A DNA stretch of 64,000 nucleotides from Cylicocyclus nassatus (GCA_958299035.1 CATQJL010000190.1:124001-188000), one strand, 5' to 3'; shown: positions 37,080 through 50,503, counted from the stretch's first letter. Made by a program: numbers and translations. The notes: generated by a model not told the origin, from the letters alone.

Positions 37080-37979
37080 GTGTCAAGGCCCACGAGTGCG
37101 TGTCAAGGCCTACGAGTGAGTGTCAAGGTAAGTGTCAAGGCCTATGAATGCGTGTCAAGGCCTACGAGTGCGTGTCAAGGCCTACGAATGCGTGTCAAGG
37201 CCCACGAGTGCGTGTCAAGGCCTACGAGTGAGTGTCAAGGCCCACGAGTGCGTGTCAAGGCCTACAAATGCGTGTCAAGGCCCACGAGTGCGTGTCAAGG
37301 CCTACGAATGCGTGTCAAGGCCCACGAGTGCGTGTCAAGGCCTACGAGTGAGTGTCAAGGCCCACGAGTGCGTGTCAAGGCCTACGAGTGCGTGTCAAGG
37401 CCTACGAGTGAGTGTCAATGCCCACGAGTGCGTGTCAAGGCCTACAAATGCGTGTCAAGGCCCACGAGTGCGTGTCAAGGCCTACGAGTGAGTGTCAAGG
37501 CCCACGAGTGCGTGTCAAGGCCTACGAGTGCGTGTCAAGGCCTACGAGTGAGTGTCAAGGCCCACGAGTGCGTGTCAAGGCCTACAAATGCGTGTCAAGG
37601 CCCACGAGTGCGTGTCAAGGCCTACGAATGCGTGTCAAGGCCCACGAGTGCGTGTCAAGGCTTACGAGTGAGTGTCAAGGCCCACGAGTGCGTGTCAAGG
37701 CCTACGAGTGCGTGTCAAGGCCTACGAGTGCGTGTCAAGGTAAGTGTCAAGGCCTATAAATGCGTGTCAAGGCCTACGAGTGCGTGTCAAGGCCTACGAG
37801 TGCGTGTCAAGGCCTACGAATGCGTGTCAAGGCCTACGAGTGCGTGTCAAGGCCTACGAATGAGTGTCAAGGCCTACGAGTGCGTGTCAAGGCCTACGAG
37901 TGCGTGTCAAGGCCTACGAATAAGTGTCAAGGCCTATGAATGCGTGTCAAGGCCTACGAGTGCGTGTCAAGGCCTATGA
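37080..37979 (+). repeat. 0.9-kb block, copy 2 of 4
   Basis: Offset 2,106 bp from copy 1 and part of a longer duplication running from about 34222 to 38303. Upstream flank carries GGCCAACG at 36887-36894, shared with the flank of copy 3. Confidence 0.88.
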
Positions 37980-38775
37980 ATGCGTGTCAAGGCCTACGAG
38001 TGCGTGTCAAGGCCTACGAGTGCGTGTCAAGGCCTACGAGTGAGTGTCAAGGCCTACGAGTGCGTGTCAAGGCCTACGAGTGAGTGTCAAGGCCCACGAG
38101 TGCGTGTCAAGGCCTACGAGTGCGTGTCAAGGCCTATGAATGCGTGTCAAGGCCCACGAGTGCGTGTCAAGGCCTACGAATGCGTGTCAAGGCCTAAGAG
38201 TGCGTGTCAAGGCCTACGAATGAGTGTCAAGGCCTACGAGTGCGTGTCAAGGCCTACGAGTGCGTGTCAAGGCCTACGAGTGCGTGTCAAGGCCTACGAG
38301 TGCGTGTCAAGGTAAGTGTCAAGGCCTATGAATGCGTGTCAAGGCCTACGAGTGAGTGTCAAGGCCCACGAGTGCGTGTCAAAGCCCATGAATGCGTGTC
38401 AAGGCCCACGAGTGCGTGTCAAGGCCTACGAGTGCGTGTCAAGGCCTACGAGTGCGTGTCAAGGCCTACGAATGAGTGTCAAGGCCTACGAATGAGTGTC
38501 AAGGCCTACGAGTGCGTGTCAAGGCCTATGAATGCGTGTCAAGGCCTACGAGTGCGTGTCAAGGCCTACGAGTGCGTGTCAAGGCCAACGAGTGCGTGTC
38601 AAGGCCTACGAGTGCGTGTCAAGGCCTACGAGTGAGTGTCAAGGCCCACGAGTGCGTGTCAAGGCCTACAAATGCGTGTCAAGGCCCACGAGTGCGTGTC
38701 AAGGCCTACGAATGCGTGTCAAGGCCCACGAGTGCGTGTCAAGGCCCACGAGTGCGTGTCAAGGCCTACGAGTGA

Positions 38776-39675
38776 GTGTCAAGGCCCACGAGTGCGTGTC
38801 AAGGCCTACGAGTGAGTGTCAAGGTAAGTGTCAAGGCCTATGAATGCGTGTCAAGGCCTACGAGTGCGTGTCAAGGCCTACGAATGCGTGTCAAGGCCCA
38901 CGAGTGCGTGTCAAGGCCTACGAGTGAGTGTCAAGGCCCACGAGTGCGTGTCAAGGCCTACAAATGCGTGTCAAGGCCCACGAGTGCGTGTCAAGGCCTA
39001 CGAATGCGTGTCAAGGCCCACGAGTGCGTGTCAAGGCCTACGAGTGAGTGTCAAGGCCCACGAGTGCGTGTCAAGGCCTACGAGTGCGTGTCAAGGCCTA
39101 CGAGTGAGTGTCAATGCCCACGAGTGCGTGTCAAGGCCTACAAATGCGTGTCAAGGCCCACGAGTGCGTGTCAAGGCCTACGAGTGAGTGTCAAGGCCCA
39201 CGAGTGCGTGTCAAGGCCTACGAGTGCGTGTCAAGGCCTACGAGTGAGTGTCAAGGCCCACGAGTGCGTGTCAAGGCCTACAAATGCGTGTCAAGGCCCA
39301 CGAGTGCGTGTCAAGGCCTACGAATGCGTGTCAAGGCCCACGAGTGCGTGTCAAGGCTTACGAGTGAGTGTCAAGGCCCACGAGTGCGTGTCAAGGCCTA
39401 CGAGTGCGTGTCAAGGCCTACGAGTGCGTGTCAAGGTAAGTGTCAAGGCCTATAAATGCGTGTCAAGGCCTACGAGTGCGTGTCAAGGCCTACGAGTGCG
39501 TGTCAAGGCCTACGAATGCGTGTCAAGGCCTACGAGTGCGTGTCAAGGCCTACGAATGAGTGTCAAGGCCTACGAGTGCGTGTCAAGGCCTACGAGTGCG
39601 TGTCAAGGCCTACGAATAAGTGTCAAGGCCTATGAATGCGTGTCAAGGCCTACGAGTGCGTGTCAAGGCCTATGA
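38776..39675 (+). repeat. 0.9-kb block, copy 3 of 4
   Basis: Offset 1,696 bp from copy 2. Its flank shares the GGCCAACG marker (38583-38590), so copies 2 and 3 are the closest relatives. Confidence 0.88.
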
Positions 39676-40299
39676 ATGCGTGTCAAAGCCTACGAGTGCG
39701 TGTCAAGGCCTACGAGTGCGTGTCAAGGCCTACGAGTGAGTGTCAAGGCCTACGAGTGCGTGTCAAGGCCTACGAGTGAGTGTCAAGGCCCACGAGTGCG
39801 TGTCAAGGCCTACGAGTGCGTGTCAAGGCCTATGAATGCGTGTCAAGGCCCACGAGTGCGTGTCAAGGCCTACGAATGCGTGTCAAGGCCTAAGAGTGCG
39901 TGTCAAGGCCTACGAATGAGTGTCAAGGCCTACGAGTGCGTGTCAAGGCCTACGAGTGCGTGTCAAGGCCTACGAGTGCGTGTCAAGGCCTACGAATGAG
40001 TGTCAAGGCCTACGAATGAGTGTCAAGGCCTACGAGTGCGTGTCAAGGCCTATGAATGCGTGTCAAGGCCTACGAGTGCGTGTCAAGGCCTACGAGTGCG
40101 TGTCAAGGCCCACGAGTGCGTGTCAAGGCCTACGAGTGCGTGTCAAGGCCTACGAGTGAGTGTCAAGGCCCACGAGTGCGTGTCAAGGCCTACAAATGCG
40201 TGTCAAGGCCCACGAGTGCGTGTCAAGGCCTACGAATGCGTGTCAAGGCCCACGAGTGCGTGTCAAGGCCCACGAGTGCGTGTCAAGGCCTACGAGTGA

Positions 40300-41199
40300 G
40301 TGTCAAGGCCCACGAGTGCGTGTCAAGGCCTACGAGTGAGTGTCAAGGTAAGTGTCAAGGCCTATGAATGCGTGTCAAGGCCTACGAGTGCGTGTCAAGG
40401 CCTACGAATGCGTGTCAAGGCCCACGAGTGCGTGTCAAGGCCTACGAGTGAGTGTCAAGGCCCACGAGTGCGTGTCAAGGCCTACAAATGCGTGTCAAGG
40501 CCCACGAGTGCGTGTCAAGGCCTACGAATGCGTGTCAAGGCCCACGAGTGCGTGTCAAGGCCTACGAGTGAGTGTCAAGGCCCACGAGTGCGTGTCAAGG
40601 CCTACGAGTGCGTGTCAAGGCCTACGAGTGAGTGTCAATGCCCACGAGTGCGTGTCAAGGCCTACAAATGCGTGTCAAGGCCCACGAGTGCGTGTCAAGG
40701 CCTACGAGTGAGTGTCAAGGCCCACGAGTGCGTGTCAAGGCCTACGAGTGCGTGTCAAGGCCTACGAGTGAGTGTCAAGGCCCACGAGTGCGTGTCAAGG
40801 CCTACAAATGCGTGTCAAGGCCCACGAGTGCGTGTCAAGGCCTACGAATGCGTGTCAAGGCCCACGAGTGCGTGTCAAGGCTTACGAGTGAGTGTCAAGG
40901 CCCACGAGTGCGTGTCAAGGCCTACGAGTGCGTGTCAAGGCCTACGAGTGCGTGTCAAGGTAAGTGTCAAGGCCTATAAATGCGTGTCAAGGCCTACGAG
41001 TGCGTGTCAAGGCCTACGAGTGCGTGTCAAGGCCTACGAATGCGTGTCAAGGCCTACGAGTGCGTGTCAAGGCCTACGAATGAGTGTCAAGGCCTACGAG
41101 TGCGTGTCAAGGCCTACGAGTGCGTGTCAAGGCCTACGAATAAGTGTCAAGGCCTATGAATGCGTGTCAAGGCCTACGAGTGCGTGTCAAGGCCTATGA
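40300..41199 (+). repeat. 0.9-kb block, copy 4 of 4
   Basis: Offset 1,524 bp from copy 3. Its upstream flank has GGCCCACG where copies 2 and 3 have GGCCAACG. A related, partial version continues at 42080-42787. Confidence 0.88.
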
Positions 41200-43222
41200 A
41201 TGCGTGTCAAGGCCTACGAGTGCGTGTCAAGGCCTACGAGTGCGTGTCAAGGCCTACGAGTGAGTGTCAAGGCCTACGAGTGCGTGTCAAGGCCTACGAG
41301 TGAGTGTCAAGGCCCACGAGTGCGTGTCAAGGCCTACGAGTGCGTGTCAAGGCCTATGAATGCGTGTCAAGGCCTACGAATGAGTGTCAAGGCCTATGAA
41401 TGCGTGTCAAGGCCTACGAGTGCGTGTCAAGGCCTACGAGTGCGTGTCAAGGCCTACAAATGCGTGTCAAGGCCCACGAATGCGTGTCAAGGCCTACGAA
41501 TGCGTGTTAAGGCCCACGAGTGCGTGTCAAGGCCTACGAGTGAGTGTCAAGGCCCACGAGTGCGTGTCAAGGCCTACGAGTGCGTGTCAAGGCCTACAAA
41601 TGCGTGTCAAGGCCCACGAATGCGTGTCAAGGCCTACGAATGCGTGTTAAGGCCCACGAGTGCGTGTCAAGGCCTACGAGTGCGTGTCAAGGCCTACGAG
41701 TGAGTGTCAAGGCCTACGAGTGCGTGTCAAGGCCTAGGAGTGAGTGTCAAGGCCCACGAGTGCGTGTCAAGGCCTATGAATGCGTGTCAAGGCCTACGAG
41801 TGCGTGTCAAGGCCTACGAGTGAGTGTCAAGGCCCACGAGTGCGTGTCAAGGCCTACGAGTGCGTGTCAAGGCCTATGAATGCGTGTCAAGGCCTACGAA
41901 TGAGTGTCAAGGCCTATGAATGCGTGTCAAGGCCTACGAGTGCGTGTCAAGGCCTACAAATGCGTGTCAAGGCCCACGAGTGCGTGTCAAGGCCTACGAG
42001 TGCGTGTCAAGGCCTACAAATGCGTGTCAAGGCCCACGAATGCGTGTCAAGGCCTACGAATGCGTGTTAAGGCCCACGAGTGCGTGTCAAGGCCTACGAG
42101 TGCGTGTCAAGGCCTACGAGTGAGTGTCAAGGCCTACGAGTGCGTGTCAAGGCCTACAAATGCGTGTCAAGGCCCACGAGTGCGTGTCAAGGCCTACGAA
42201 TGCGTGTCAAGGCCCACGAGTGCGTGTCAAGGCCTACGAGTGAGTGTCAAGGCCCACGAGTGCGTGTCAAGGCCTACGAGTGCGTGTCAAGGCCTACGAG
42301 TGAGTGTCAATGCCCACGAGTGCGTGTCAAGGCCTACAAATGCGTGTCAAGGCCCACGAGTGCGTGTCAAGGCCTACGAGTGAGTGTCAAGGCCCACGAG
42401 TGCGTGTCAAGGCCTACGAGTGCGTGTCAAGGCCTACGAGTGAGTGTCAAGGCCCACGAGTGCGTGTCAAGGCCTACAAATGCGTGTCAAGGCCCACGAG
42501 TGCGTGTCAAGGCCTACGAATGCGTGTCAAGGCCCACGAGTGCGTGTCAAGGCCTACGAGTGAGTGTCAAGGCCCACGAGTGCGTGTCAAGGCCTACGAG
42601 TGCGTGTCAAGGCCTACGAGTGCGTGTCAAGGTAAGTGTCAAGGCCTATAAATGCGTGTCAAGGCCTACGAGTGCGTGTCAAGGCCTACGAGTGCGTGTC
42701 AAGGCCTACGAATGCGTGTCAAGGCCTACGAGTGCGTGTCAAGGCCTACGAGTGCGTGTCAAGGCCTACGAGTGCGTGTCAAGGTAAGTGTCAAGGCCTA
42801 TAAATGCGTGTCAAGGCCTACGAGTGCGTGTCAAGGCCTACGAGTGCGTGTCAAGGCCTACGAATGCGTGTCAAGGCCTACGAGTGCGTGTCAAGGCCTA
42901 CGAATGAGTGTCAAGGCCTACGAGTGCGTGTCAAGGCCTACGAGTGCGTGTCAAGGCCTACGAGTGCGTGTCAAGGCCCACGAGTGCGTGTCAAGGCCTA
43001 CGAGTGCGTGTCAAGGCCTATGAATGCGTGTCAAGGCCTACGAATAAGTGTCAAGGCCTATGAATGCGTGTCAAGGCCTACGAGTGCGTGTCAAGGCCTA
43101 TGAATGCGTGTCAAGGCCTACGAGTGCGTGTCAAGGCCTACGAGTGCGTGTCAAGGCCTACGAGTGAGTGTCAAGGCCTACGAGTGCGTGTCAAGGCCTA
43201 CGAGTGAGTGTCAAGGCCCACG

Positions 43223-44672
43223 AGTGCGTGTCAAGGCCTACGAGTGCGTGTCAAGGCCTACAAATGCGTGTCAAGGCCCACGAATGCGTGTCAAGGCCTA
43301 CGAATGCGTGTTAAGGCCCACGAGTGCGTGTCAAGGCCTACGAGTGCGTGTCAAGGCCTACGAGTGCGTGTCAAGGCCTACGAGTGAGTGTCAAGGCCTA
43401 CAAATGCGTGTCAAGGCCCACGAGTGCGTGTCAAGGCCTACGAGTGCGTGTCAAGGCCTATGAATGCGTGTCAAGGCCCACGAGTGCGTGTCAAGGCCTA
43501 CGAATAAGTGTCAAGGCCTACGAGTGCGTGTCAGGCCTACGAGTGCGTGTCAAGGCCTACTAGTGCGTGTCAAGGCCTACGAGTGCGTGTCAAGGCCTAC
43601 GAGTGCGTGTCAAGGCCTACGAGTGCGTGTCAAGGCCTACGAGTGAGTGTCAAGGCCCACGAGTGCGTGTCAAGGCCTACGAGTGCGTGTCAAGGCCTAT
43701 GAATGCGTGTCAAGGCCTACGAGTGCGTGTCAAGGCCTACGAGTGCGTGTCAAGGCCCACGAGTGCGTGTCAAGGCCTACGAATGCGTGTCAAGGCCCAC
43801 GAGTGCGTGTCAAGGCCTACGAGTGAGTGTCAAGGCCCACGAGTGCGTGTCAAGGCCTACGAGTGCGTGTCAAGGCCTACGAGTGCGTGTCAAGGTAAGT
43901 GTCAAGGCCTATGAATGCGTGTCAAGGCCTACGAGTGCGTGTCAAGGCCTACGAATGAGAGTCAAGGCCTACAAATGCGTGTCAAGGCCCAAGAGTGCGT
44001 GTCAAGGCCTACGAATGCGTGTCAAGGCCCACGAGTGCGTGTCAAGGCCTACGAGTGAGTGTCAAGGCCCACGAGTGCGTGTCAAGGCCTACGAGTGCGT
44101 GTCAAGGCCTACGAGTGCGTGTCAAGGCCTACAAATGCGTGTCAAGGCCCACGAGTGAGTGTCAAGGCCCACGAATGAGTGTCAAGGCCTATGAATGCGT
44201 GTCAAGGCCTACGAGTGCGTGTCAAGGCCTACAAATGCGTGTCAAGGCCCACGAGTGCGTGTCAAGGCCTACGAGTGAGTGTCAAGGCCCACGAGTGCGT
44301 GTCAAGGCCTACAAATGCGTGTCAAGGCCCACGAGTGCGTGTCAAGGCCTACGAATAAGTGTCAAGGCCTACGAGTGCGTGTCAAGGTAAGTGTCAAGGC
44401 CTATGAATGCGTGTCAAGGCCTACGAGTGCGTGTCAAGGCCTACGAGTGCTTGTCAAGGCCTACGAGTGCGTGTCAAGGCCTACGAGTGCGTGTCAAGGC
44501 CTACGAGTGAGTGTCAAGGCCCACGAGTGCGTGTCAAGGCCTACGAGTGCGTGTCAAGGCCTACGAGTGCGTGTCAAGGCCCACGAGTGAGTGTCAAGGC
44601 CCACGAATGAGTGTCAAGGCCCACGAGTGCGTGTCAAGGCCTACGAATAAGTGTCAAGGCCTACGAGTGCGT
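43223..44672 (+). repeat. 1,563-bp duplication, copy 1
   Basis: Repeats at 44786-46235. Includes the 19-bp unit 43528-43546 and the SpeI-site monomer after it, CCCAAGAGTGC near 43989, and short units at 43887 and 44379 (spacing 492). Confidence 0.84.
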
Positions 44673-44785
44673 GTCAAGGCCCACGAGTGCGTGTCAAGGC
44701 CTACGAATAAGTGTCAAGGCCTACGAGTGCGTGTCAAGGCCTACGAGTGCGTGTCAAGGCCTACGAGTGAGTGTCAAGGCCCACG

Positions 44786-46235
44786 AGTGCGTGTCAAGGC
44801 CTACGAGTGCGTGTCAAGGCCTACAAATGCGTGTCAAGGCCCACGAATGCGTGTCAAGGCCTACGAATGCGTGTTAAGGCCCACGAGTGCGTGTCAAGGC
44901 CTACGAGTGCGTGTCAAGGCCTACGAGTGCGTGTCAAGGCCTACGAGTGAGTGTCAAGGCCTACAAATGCGTGTCAAGGCCCACGAGTGCGTGTCAAGGC
45001 CTACGAGTGCGTGTCAAGGCCTATGAATGCGTGTCAAGGCCCACGAGTGCGTGTCAAGGCCTACGAATAAGTGTCAAGGCCTACGAGTGCGTGTCAGGCC
45101 TACGAGTGCGTGTCAAGGCCTACTAGTGCGTGTCAAGGCCTACGAGTGCGTGTCAAGGCCTACGAGTGCGTGTCAAGGCCTACGAGTGCGTGTCAAGGCC
45201 TACGAGTGAGTGTCAAGGCCCACGAGTGCGTGTCAAGGCCTACGAGTGCGTGTCAAGGCCTATGAATGCGTGTCAAGGCCTACGAGTGCGTGTCAAGGCC
45301 TACGAGTGCGTGTCAAGGCCCACGAGTGCGTGTCAAGGCCTACGAATGCGTGTCAAGGCCCACGAGTGCGTGTCAAGGCCTACGAGTGAGTGTCAAGGCC
45401 CACGAGTGCGTGTCAAGGCCTACGAGTGCGTGTCAAGGCCTACGAGTGCGTGTCAAGGTAAGTGTCAAGGCCTATGAATGCGTGTCAAGGCCTACGAGTG
45501 CGTGTCAAGGCCTACGAATGAGAGTCAAGGCCTACAAATGCGTGTCAAGGCCCAAGAGTGCGTGTCAAGGCCTACGAATGCGTGTCAAGGCCCACGAGTG
45601 CGTGTCAAGGCCTACGAGTGAGTGTCAAGGCCCACGAGTGCGTGTCAAGGCCTACGAGTGCGTGTCAAGGCCTACGAGTGCGTGTCAAGGCCTACAAATG
45701 CGTGTCAAGGCCCACGAGTGAGTGTCAAGGCCCACGAATGAGTGTCAAGGCCTATGAATGCGTGTCAAGGCCTACGAGTGCGTGTCAAGGCCTACAAATG
45801 CGTGTCAAGGCCCACGAGTGCGTGTCAAGGCCTACGAGTGAGTGTCAAGGCCCACGAGTGCGTGTCAAGGCCTACAAATGCGTGTCAAGGCCCACGAGTG
45901 CGTGTCAAGGCCTACGAATAAGTGTCAAGGCCTACGAGTGCGTGTCAAGGTAAGTGTCAAGGCCTATGAATGCGTGTCAAGGCCTACGAGTGCGTGTCAA
46001 GGCCTACGAGTGCTTGTCAAGGCCTACGAGTGCGTGTCAAGGCCTACGAGTGCGTGTCAAGGCCTACGAGTGAGTGTCAAGGCCCACGAGTGCGTGTCAA
46101 GGCCTACGAGTGCGTGTCAAGGCCTACGAGTGCGTGTCAAGGCCCACGAGTGAGTGTCAAGGCCCACGAATGAGTGTCAAGGCCCACGAGTGCGTGTCAA
46201 GGCCTACGAATAAGTGTCAAGGCCTACGAGTGCGT
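44786..46235 (+). repeat. 1,563-bp duplication, copy 2
   Basis: Second copy of 43223-44672, with the matching 19-bp unit at 45091-45109 and short units at 45450 and 45942. Confidence 0.84.
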
Positions 46236-46452
46236 GTCAGGCCTACGAGTGCGTGTCAAGGCCCACGAGTGCGTGTCAAGGCCCACGAGTGAGTGTCAAG
46301 GCCTACGAGTGCGTGTCAAGGCCTACGAGTGCGTGTCAAGGCCTACGAGTGCTTGTCAAGGCCTACGAGTGCGTGCCAAGGCCTACGAGTGCGTGTCAAG
46401 GCCTACGAGTGAGTGTCAAGGCCCACGAGTGCGTGTCAAGGCCTACGAATAA

Positions 46453-47460
46453 GTGTCAAGGCCTACGAGTGCGTGTCAGGCCTACGAGTGCGTGTCAAGG
46501 CCTACTAGTGCGTGTCAAGGCCTACGAGTGCGTGTCAAGGCCTACGAGTGCGTGTCAAGGCCTACGAGTGCGTGTCAAGGCCTGCGATTGCGTGTCAAGG
46601 CCTACGAGTGCGTGTCAAGGCCCACGAATGAGTGTCAAGGCCCACGAATGAGTGTCAAGGCCTATGAATGCGTGTCAAGGCCTACGAGTGCGTGTCAAGG
46701 CCTACGAGTGCGTGTCAAGGCCCACGAGTGAGTGTCAAGGCCTACGAGTGCGTGTCAAGGCCTACGAGTGCGTGTCAAGGCCTACGAGTGCTTGTCAAGG
46801 CCTACGAGTGCGTGTCAAGGCCTACGAGTGCGTGTCAAGGCCTACGAGTGAGTGTCAAGGCCCACGAGTGCGTGTCAAGGCCTACGAGTGCGTGTCAAGG
46901 CCTACGAGTGCGTGTCAAGGCCTACGAATGAGAGTCAAGGCCTACAAATGCGTGTCAAGGCCCACGAGTGCGTGTCAAGGCCTACGAATGCGTGTCAAGG
47001 CCCACGAGTGCGTGTCAAGGCCTACGAGTGAGTGTCAAGGCCCACGAGTGCGTGTCAAAGCCTACGAGTGCGTGTCAAGGCCTACGAGTGCGTGTCAAGG
47101 CCCACGAGTGAGTGTCAAGGCCCACGAGTGAGTGTCAAGGCCCACGATGCGTGTCAAGGCCCACGAATGAGTGTCAAGGCCTATGAATGCGTGTCAAGGC
47201 CTACGAGTGCGTGTCAAGGCCTACGAGTGCGTGTCAAGGCCCACGAGTGAGTGTCAAGGCCCACGAGTGAGTGTCAAGGCCCACGAGTGCGTGTCAAGGC
47301 CTACGAATAAGTGTCAAGGCCTACGAGTGCGTGTCAAGGTAAGTGTCAAGGCCTATGAATGCGTGTCAAGGCCTACGAGTGCGTGTCAAGGCCTACGAGT
47401 GCTTGTCAAGGCCTACGAGTGCGTGTCAAGGCCTACGAGTGCGTGTCAAGGCCTACGAGT
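46453..47460 (+). repeat. 1-kb domain-D block, copy 1 of 4
   Basis: Recurs at 50504, 53212 and 56162 (offsets 4,051, 2,708 and 2,950). The block holds a 19-bp GTGTCAGG unit, a SpeI-site monomer, CTGCGATTGC, GAGAGTCAAGG, a CAAAGCC monomer, the CCCACGATGC unit and a 12-bp short unit in that order. Confidence 0.83.
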
Positions 47461-48332
47461 GCGTGTCAAGGCCCACGAGTGCGTGTCAAGGCCTACGAGT
47501 GCGTGTCAAGGCCTACGAGTGCGTGACAAGGCCCACGAGTGAGTGTCAAGGCCCACGAATGAGTGTCAAGGCCCACGAGTGCGTGTCAAGGCCTACGAAT
47601 AAGTGTCAAGGCCTACGAGTGCGTGTCAGGCCTACGAGTGCGTGTCAAGGCCTACTAGTGCGTGTCAAGGCCTACGAGTGCGTGTCAGGCCTACGAGTGC
47701 GTGTCAAGGCCTACTAGTGCGTGTCAAGGCCTACGAGTGCGTGTCAAGGCCTACGAGTGCGTGTCAAGGCCTACGAGTGCGTGTCAAGGCCTGCGATTGC
47801 GTGTCAAGGCCTACGAGTGCGTGTCAAGGCCCACGAATGAGTGTCAAGGCCCACGAATGAGTGTCAAGGCCTATGAATGCGTGTCAAGGCCTACGAGTGC
47901 GTGTCAAGGCCTACGAGTGCGTGTCAAGGCCCACGAGTGAGTGTCAAGGCCTACGAGTGCGTGTCAAGGCCTACGAGTGCGTGTCAAGGCCTACGAGTGC
48001 TTGTCAAGGCCCACGAATGAGTGTCAAGGCCTATGAATGCGTGTCAAGGCCTACGAGTGCGTGTCAAGGCCTACGAGTGCGTGTCAAGGCCCACGAGTGA
48101 GTGTCAAGGCCTACGAGTGCGTGTCAAGGCCTACGAGTGCGTGTCAAGGCCCACGAGTGAGTGTCAAGGCCCACGAGTGAGTGTCAAGGCCTACGAATAA
48201 GTGTCAAGGCCTACGAGTGCGTGTCAAGGTAAGTGTCAAGGCCTATGAATGCGTGTCAAGGCCTACGAGTGCGTGTCAAGGCCTACGAGTGCGTGTCAAG
48301 GCCCACGAGTGAGTGTCAAGGCCCACGAGTGA
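47132..48332 (+). repeat. 1,201-bp tandem duplication, copy 1
   Basis: From one CCCACGATGC unit to the next. The following 1,201 bp repeat the same order of markers, including short units at 47331 and 48532 and paired 19-bp GTGTCAGG units at 47623/47682 and 48824/48883. Confidence 0.83.
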
Positions 48333-49533
48333 GTGTCAAGGCCCACGATGCGTGTCAAGGCCCACGAATGAGTGTCAAGGCCTATGAATGCGTGTCAAGG
48401 CCTACGAGTGCGTGTCAAGGCCTACGAGTGCGTGTCAAGGCCCACGAGTGAGTGTCAAGGCCCACGAGTGAGTGTCAAGGCCCACGAGTGCGTGTCAAGG
48501 CCTACGAATAAGTGTCAAGGCCTACGAGTGCGTGTCAAGGTAAGTGTCAAGGCCTATGAATGCGTGTCAAGGCCTACGAGTGCGTGTCAAGGCCTACGAG
48601 TGCTTGTCAAGGCCTACGAGTGCGTGTCAAGGCCTACGAGTGCGTGTCAAGGCCTACGAGTGCGTGTCAAGGCCCACGAGTGCGTGTCAAGGCCTACGAG
48701 TGCGTGTCAAGGCCTACGAGTGCGTGACAAGGCCCACGAGTGAGTGTCAAGGCCCACGAATGAGTGTCAAGGCCCACGAGTGCGTGTCAAGGCCTACGAA
48801 TAAGTGTCAAGGCCTACGAGTGCGTGTCAGGCCTACGAGTGCGTGTCAAGGCCTACTAGTGCGTGTCAAGGCCTACGAGTGCGTGTCAGGCCTACGAGTG
48901 CGTGTCAAGGCCTACTAGTGCGTGTCAAGGCCTACGAGTGCGTGTCAAGGCCTACGAGTGCGTGTCAAGGCCTACGAGTGCGTGTCAAGGCCTGCGATTG
49001 CGTGTCAAGGCCTACGAGTGCGTGTCAAGGCCCACGAATGAGTGTCAAGGCCCACGAATGAGTGTCAAGGCCTATGAATGCGTGTCAAGGCCTACGAGTG
49101 CGTGTCAAGGCCTACGAGTGCGTGTCAAGGCCCACGAGTGAGTGTCAAGGCCTACGAGTGCGTGTCAAGGCCTACGAGTGCGTGTCAAGGCCTACGAGTG
49201 CTTGTCAAGGCCCACGAATGAGTGTCAAGGCCTATGAATGCGTGTCAAGGCCTACGAGTGCGTGTCAAGGCCTACGAGTGCGTGTCAAGGCCCACGAGTG
49301 AGTGTCAAGGCCTACGAGTGCGTGTCAAGGCCTACGAGTGCGTGTCAAGGCCCACGAGTGAGTGTCAAGGCCCACGAGTGAGTGTCAAGGCCTACGAATA
49401 AGTGTCAAGGCCTACGAGTGCGTGTCAAGGTAAGTGTCAAGGCCTATGAATGCGTGTCAAGGCCTACGAGTGCGTGTCAAGGCCTACGAGTGCGTGTCAA
49501 GGCCCACGAGTGCGTGTCAAGGCCTACGAGTGC
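48333..49533 (+). repeat. 1,201-bp tandem duplication, copy 2
   Basis: Twin of 47132-48332. The right-hand end is approximate because the next CCCACGATGC unit (50093) lies further away. Confidence 0.8.
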
Positions 49534-50503
49534 GTGTCAAGGCCTACGAGTGCGTGACAAGGCCCACGAGTGAGTGTCAAGGCCCACGAATGAGTGTCAA
49601 GGCCCACGAGTGCGTGTCAAGGCCTACGAATAAGTGTCAAGGCCTACGAGTGCGTGTCAGGCCTACGAGTGCGTGTCAAGGCCCACGAGTGAGTGTCAAG
49701 GCCTACGAGTGCGTGTCAAGGCCTACGAGTGCGTGTCAAGGCCTACGAGTGCTTGTCAAGGCCTACGAGTGCGTGTCAAGGCCTACGAGTGCGTGTCAAG
49801 GCCTACGAGTGAGTGTCAAGGCCCACGAGTGCGTGTCAAGGCCTACGAGTGCGTGTCAAGGCCTACGAGTGCGTGTCAAGGCCTACGAATGAGAGTCAAG
49901 GCCTACAAATGCGTGTCAAGGCCCACGAGTGCGTGTCAAGGCCTACGAATGCGTGTCAAGGCCCACGAGTGCGTGTCAAGGCCTACGAGTGAGTGTCAAG
50001 GCCCACGAGTGCGTGTCAAAGCCTACGAGTGCGTGTCAAGGCCTACGAGTGCGTGTCAAGGCCCACGAGTGAGTGTCAAGGCCCACGAGTGAGTGTCAAG
50101 GCCCACGATGCGTGTCAAGGCCCACGAATGAGTGTCAAGGCCTATGAATGCGTGTCAAGGCCTACGAGTGCGTGTCAAGGCCTACGAGTGCGTGTCAAGG
50201 CCCACGAGTGAGTGTCAAGGCCCACGAGTGAGTGTCAAGGCCCACGAGTGCGTGTCAAGGCCTACGAATAAGTGTCAAGGCCTACGAATGCGTGTCAAGG
50301 TAAGTGTCAAGGCCTATGAATGCGTGTCAAGGCCTACGAGTGCGTGTCAAGGCCTACGAGTGCTTGTCAAGGCCTACGAGTGCGTGTCAAGGCCTACGAG
50401 TGCGTGTCAAGGCCTACGAGTGCGTGTCAAGGCCCACGAGTGCGTGTCAAGGCCTACGAGTGCGTGTCAAGGCCTACGAGTGCGTGACAAGGCCTACGAA
50501 TAA

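Larger units (their letters stand above)
28119..43222 (+). repeat. Domain C: overlapping 1.5-3.1 kb duplications
   Basis: Begins with a 52-bp spacing between short units (28107 and 28159), the shortest in the window, and is marked by the GCGTATCAAGG monomer (about 28330, 29447, 32574, 34130, 36237). It is built from nested duplications with offsets 1,116 (28347/29463), 3,127 (29463/32590), 1,556 (32254/33810), 2,106 (34222/36328), 1,696 (36620/38316) and 1,524 (about 38476/40000). One stretch near 31391-31873 carries markers typical of domain D. No gene is present. Confidence 0.8.
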
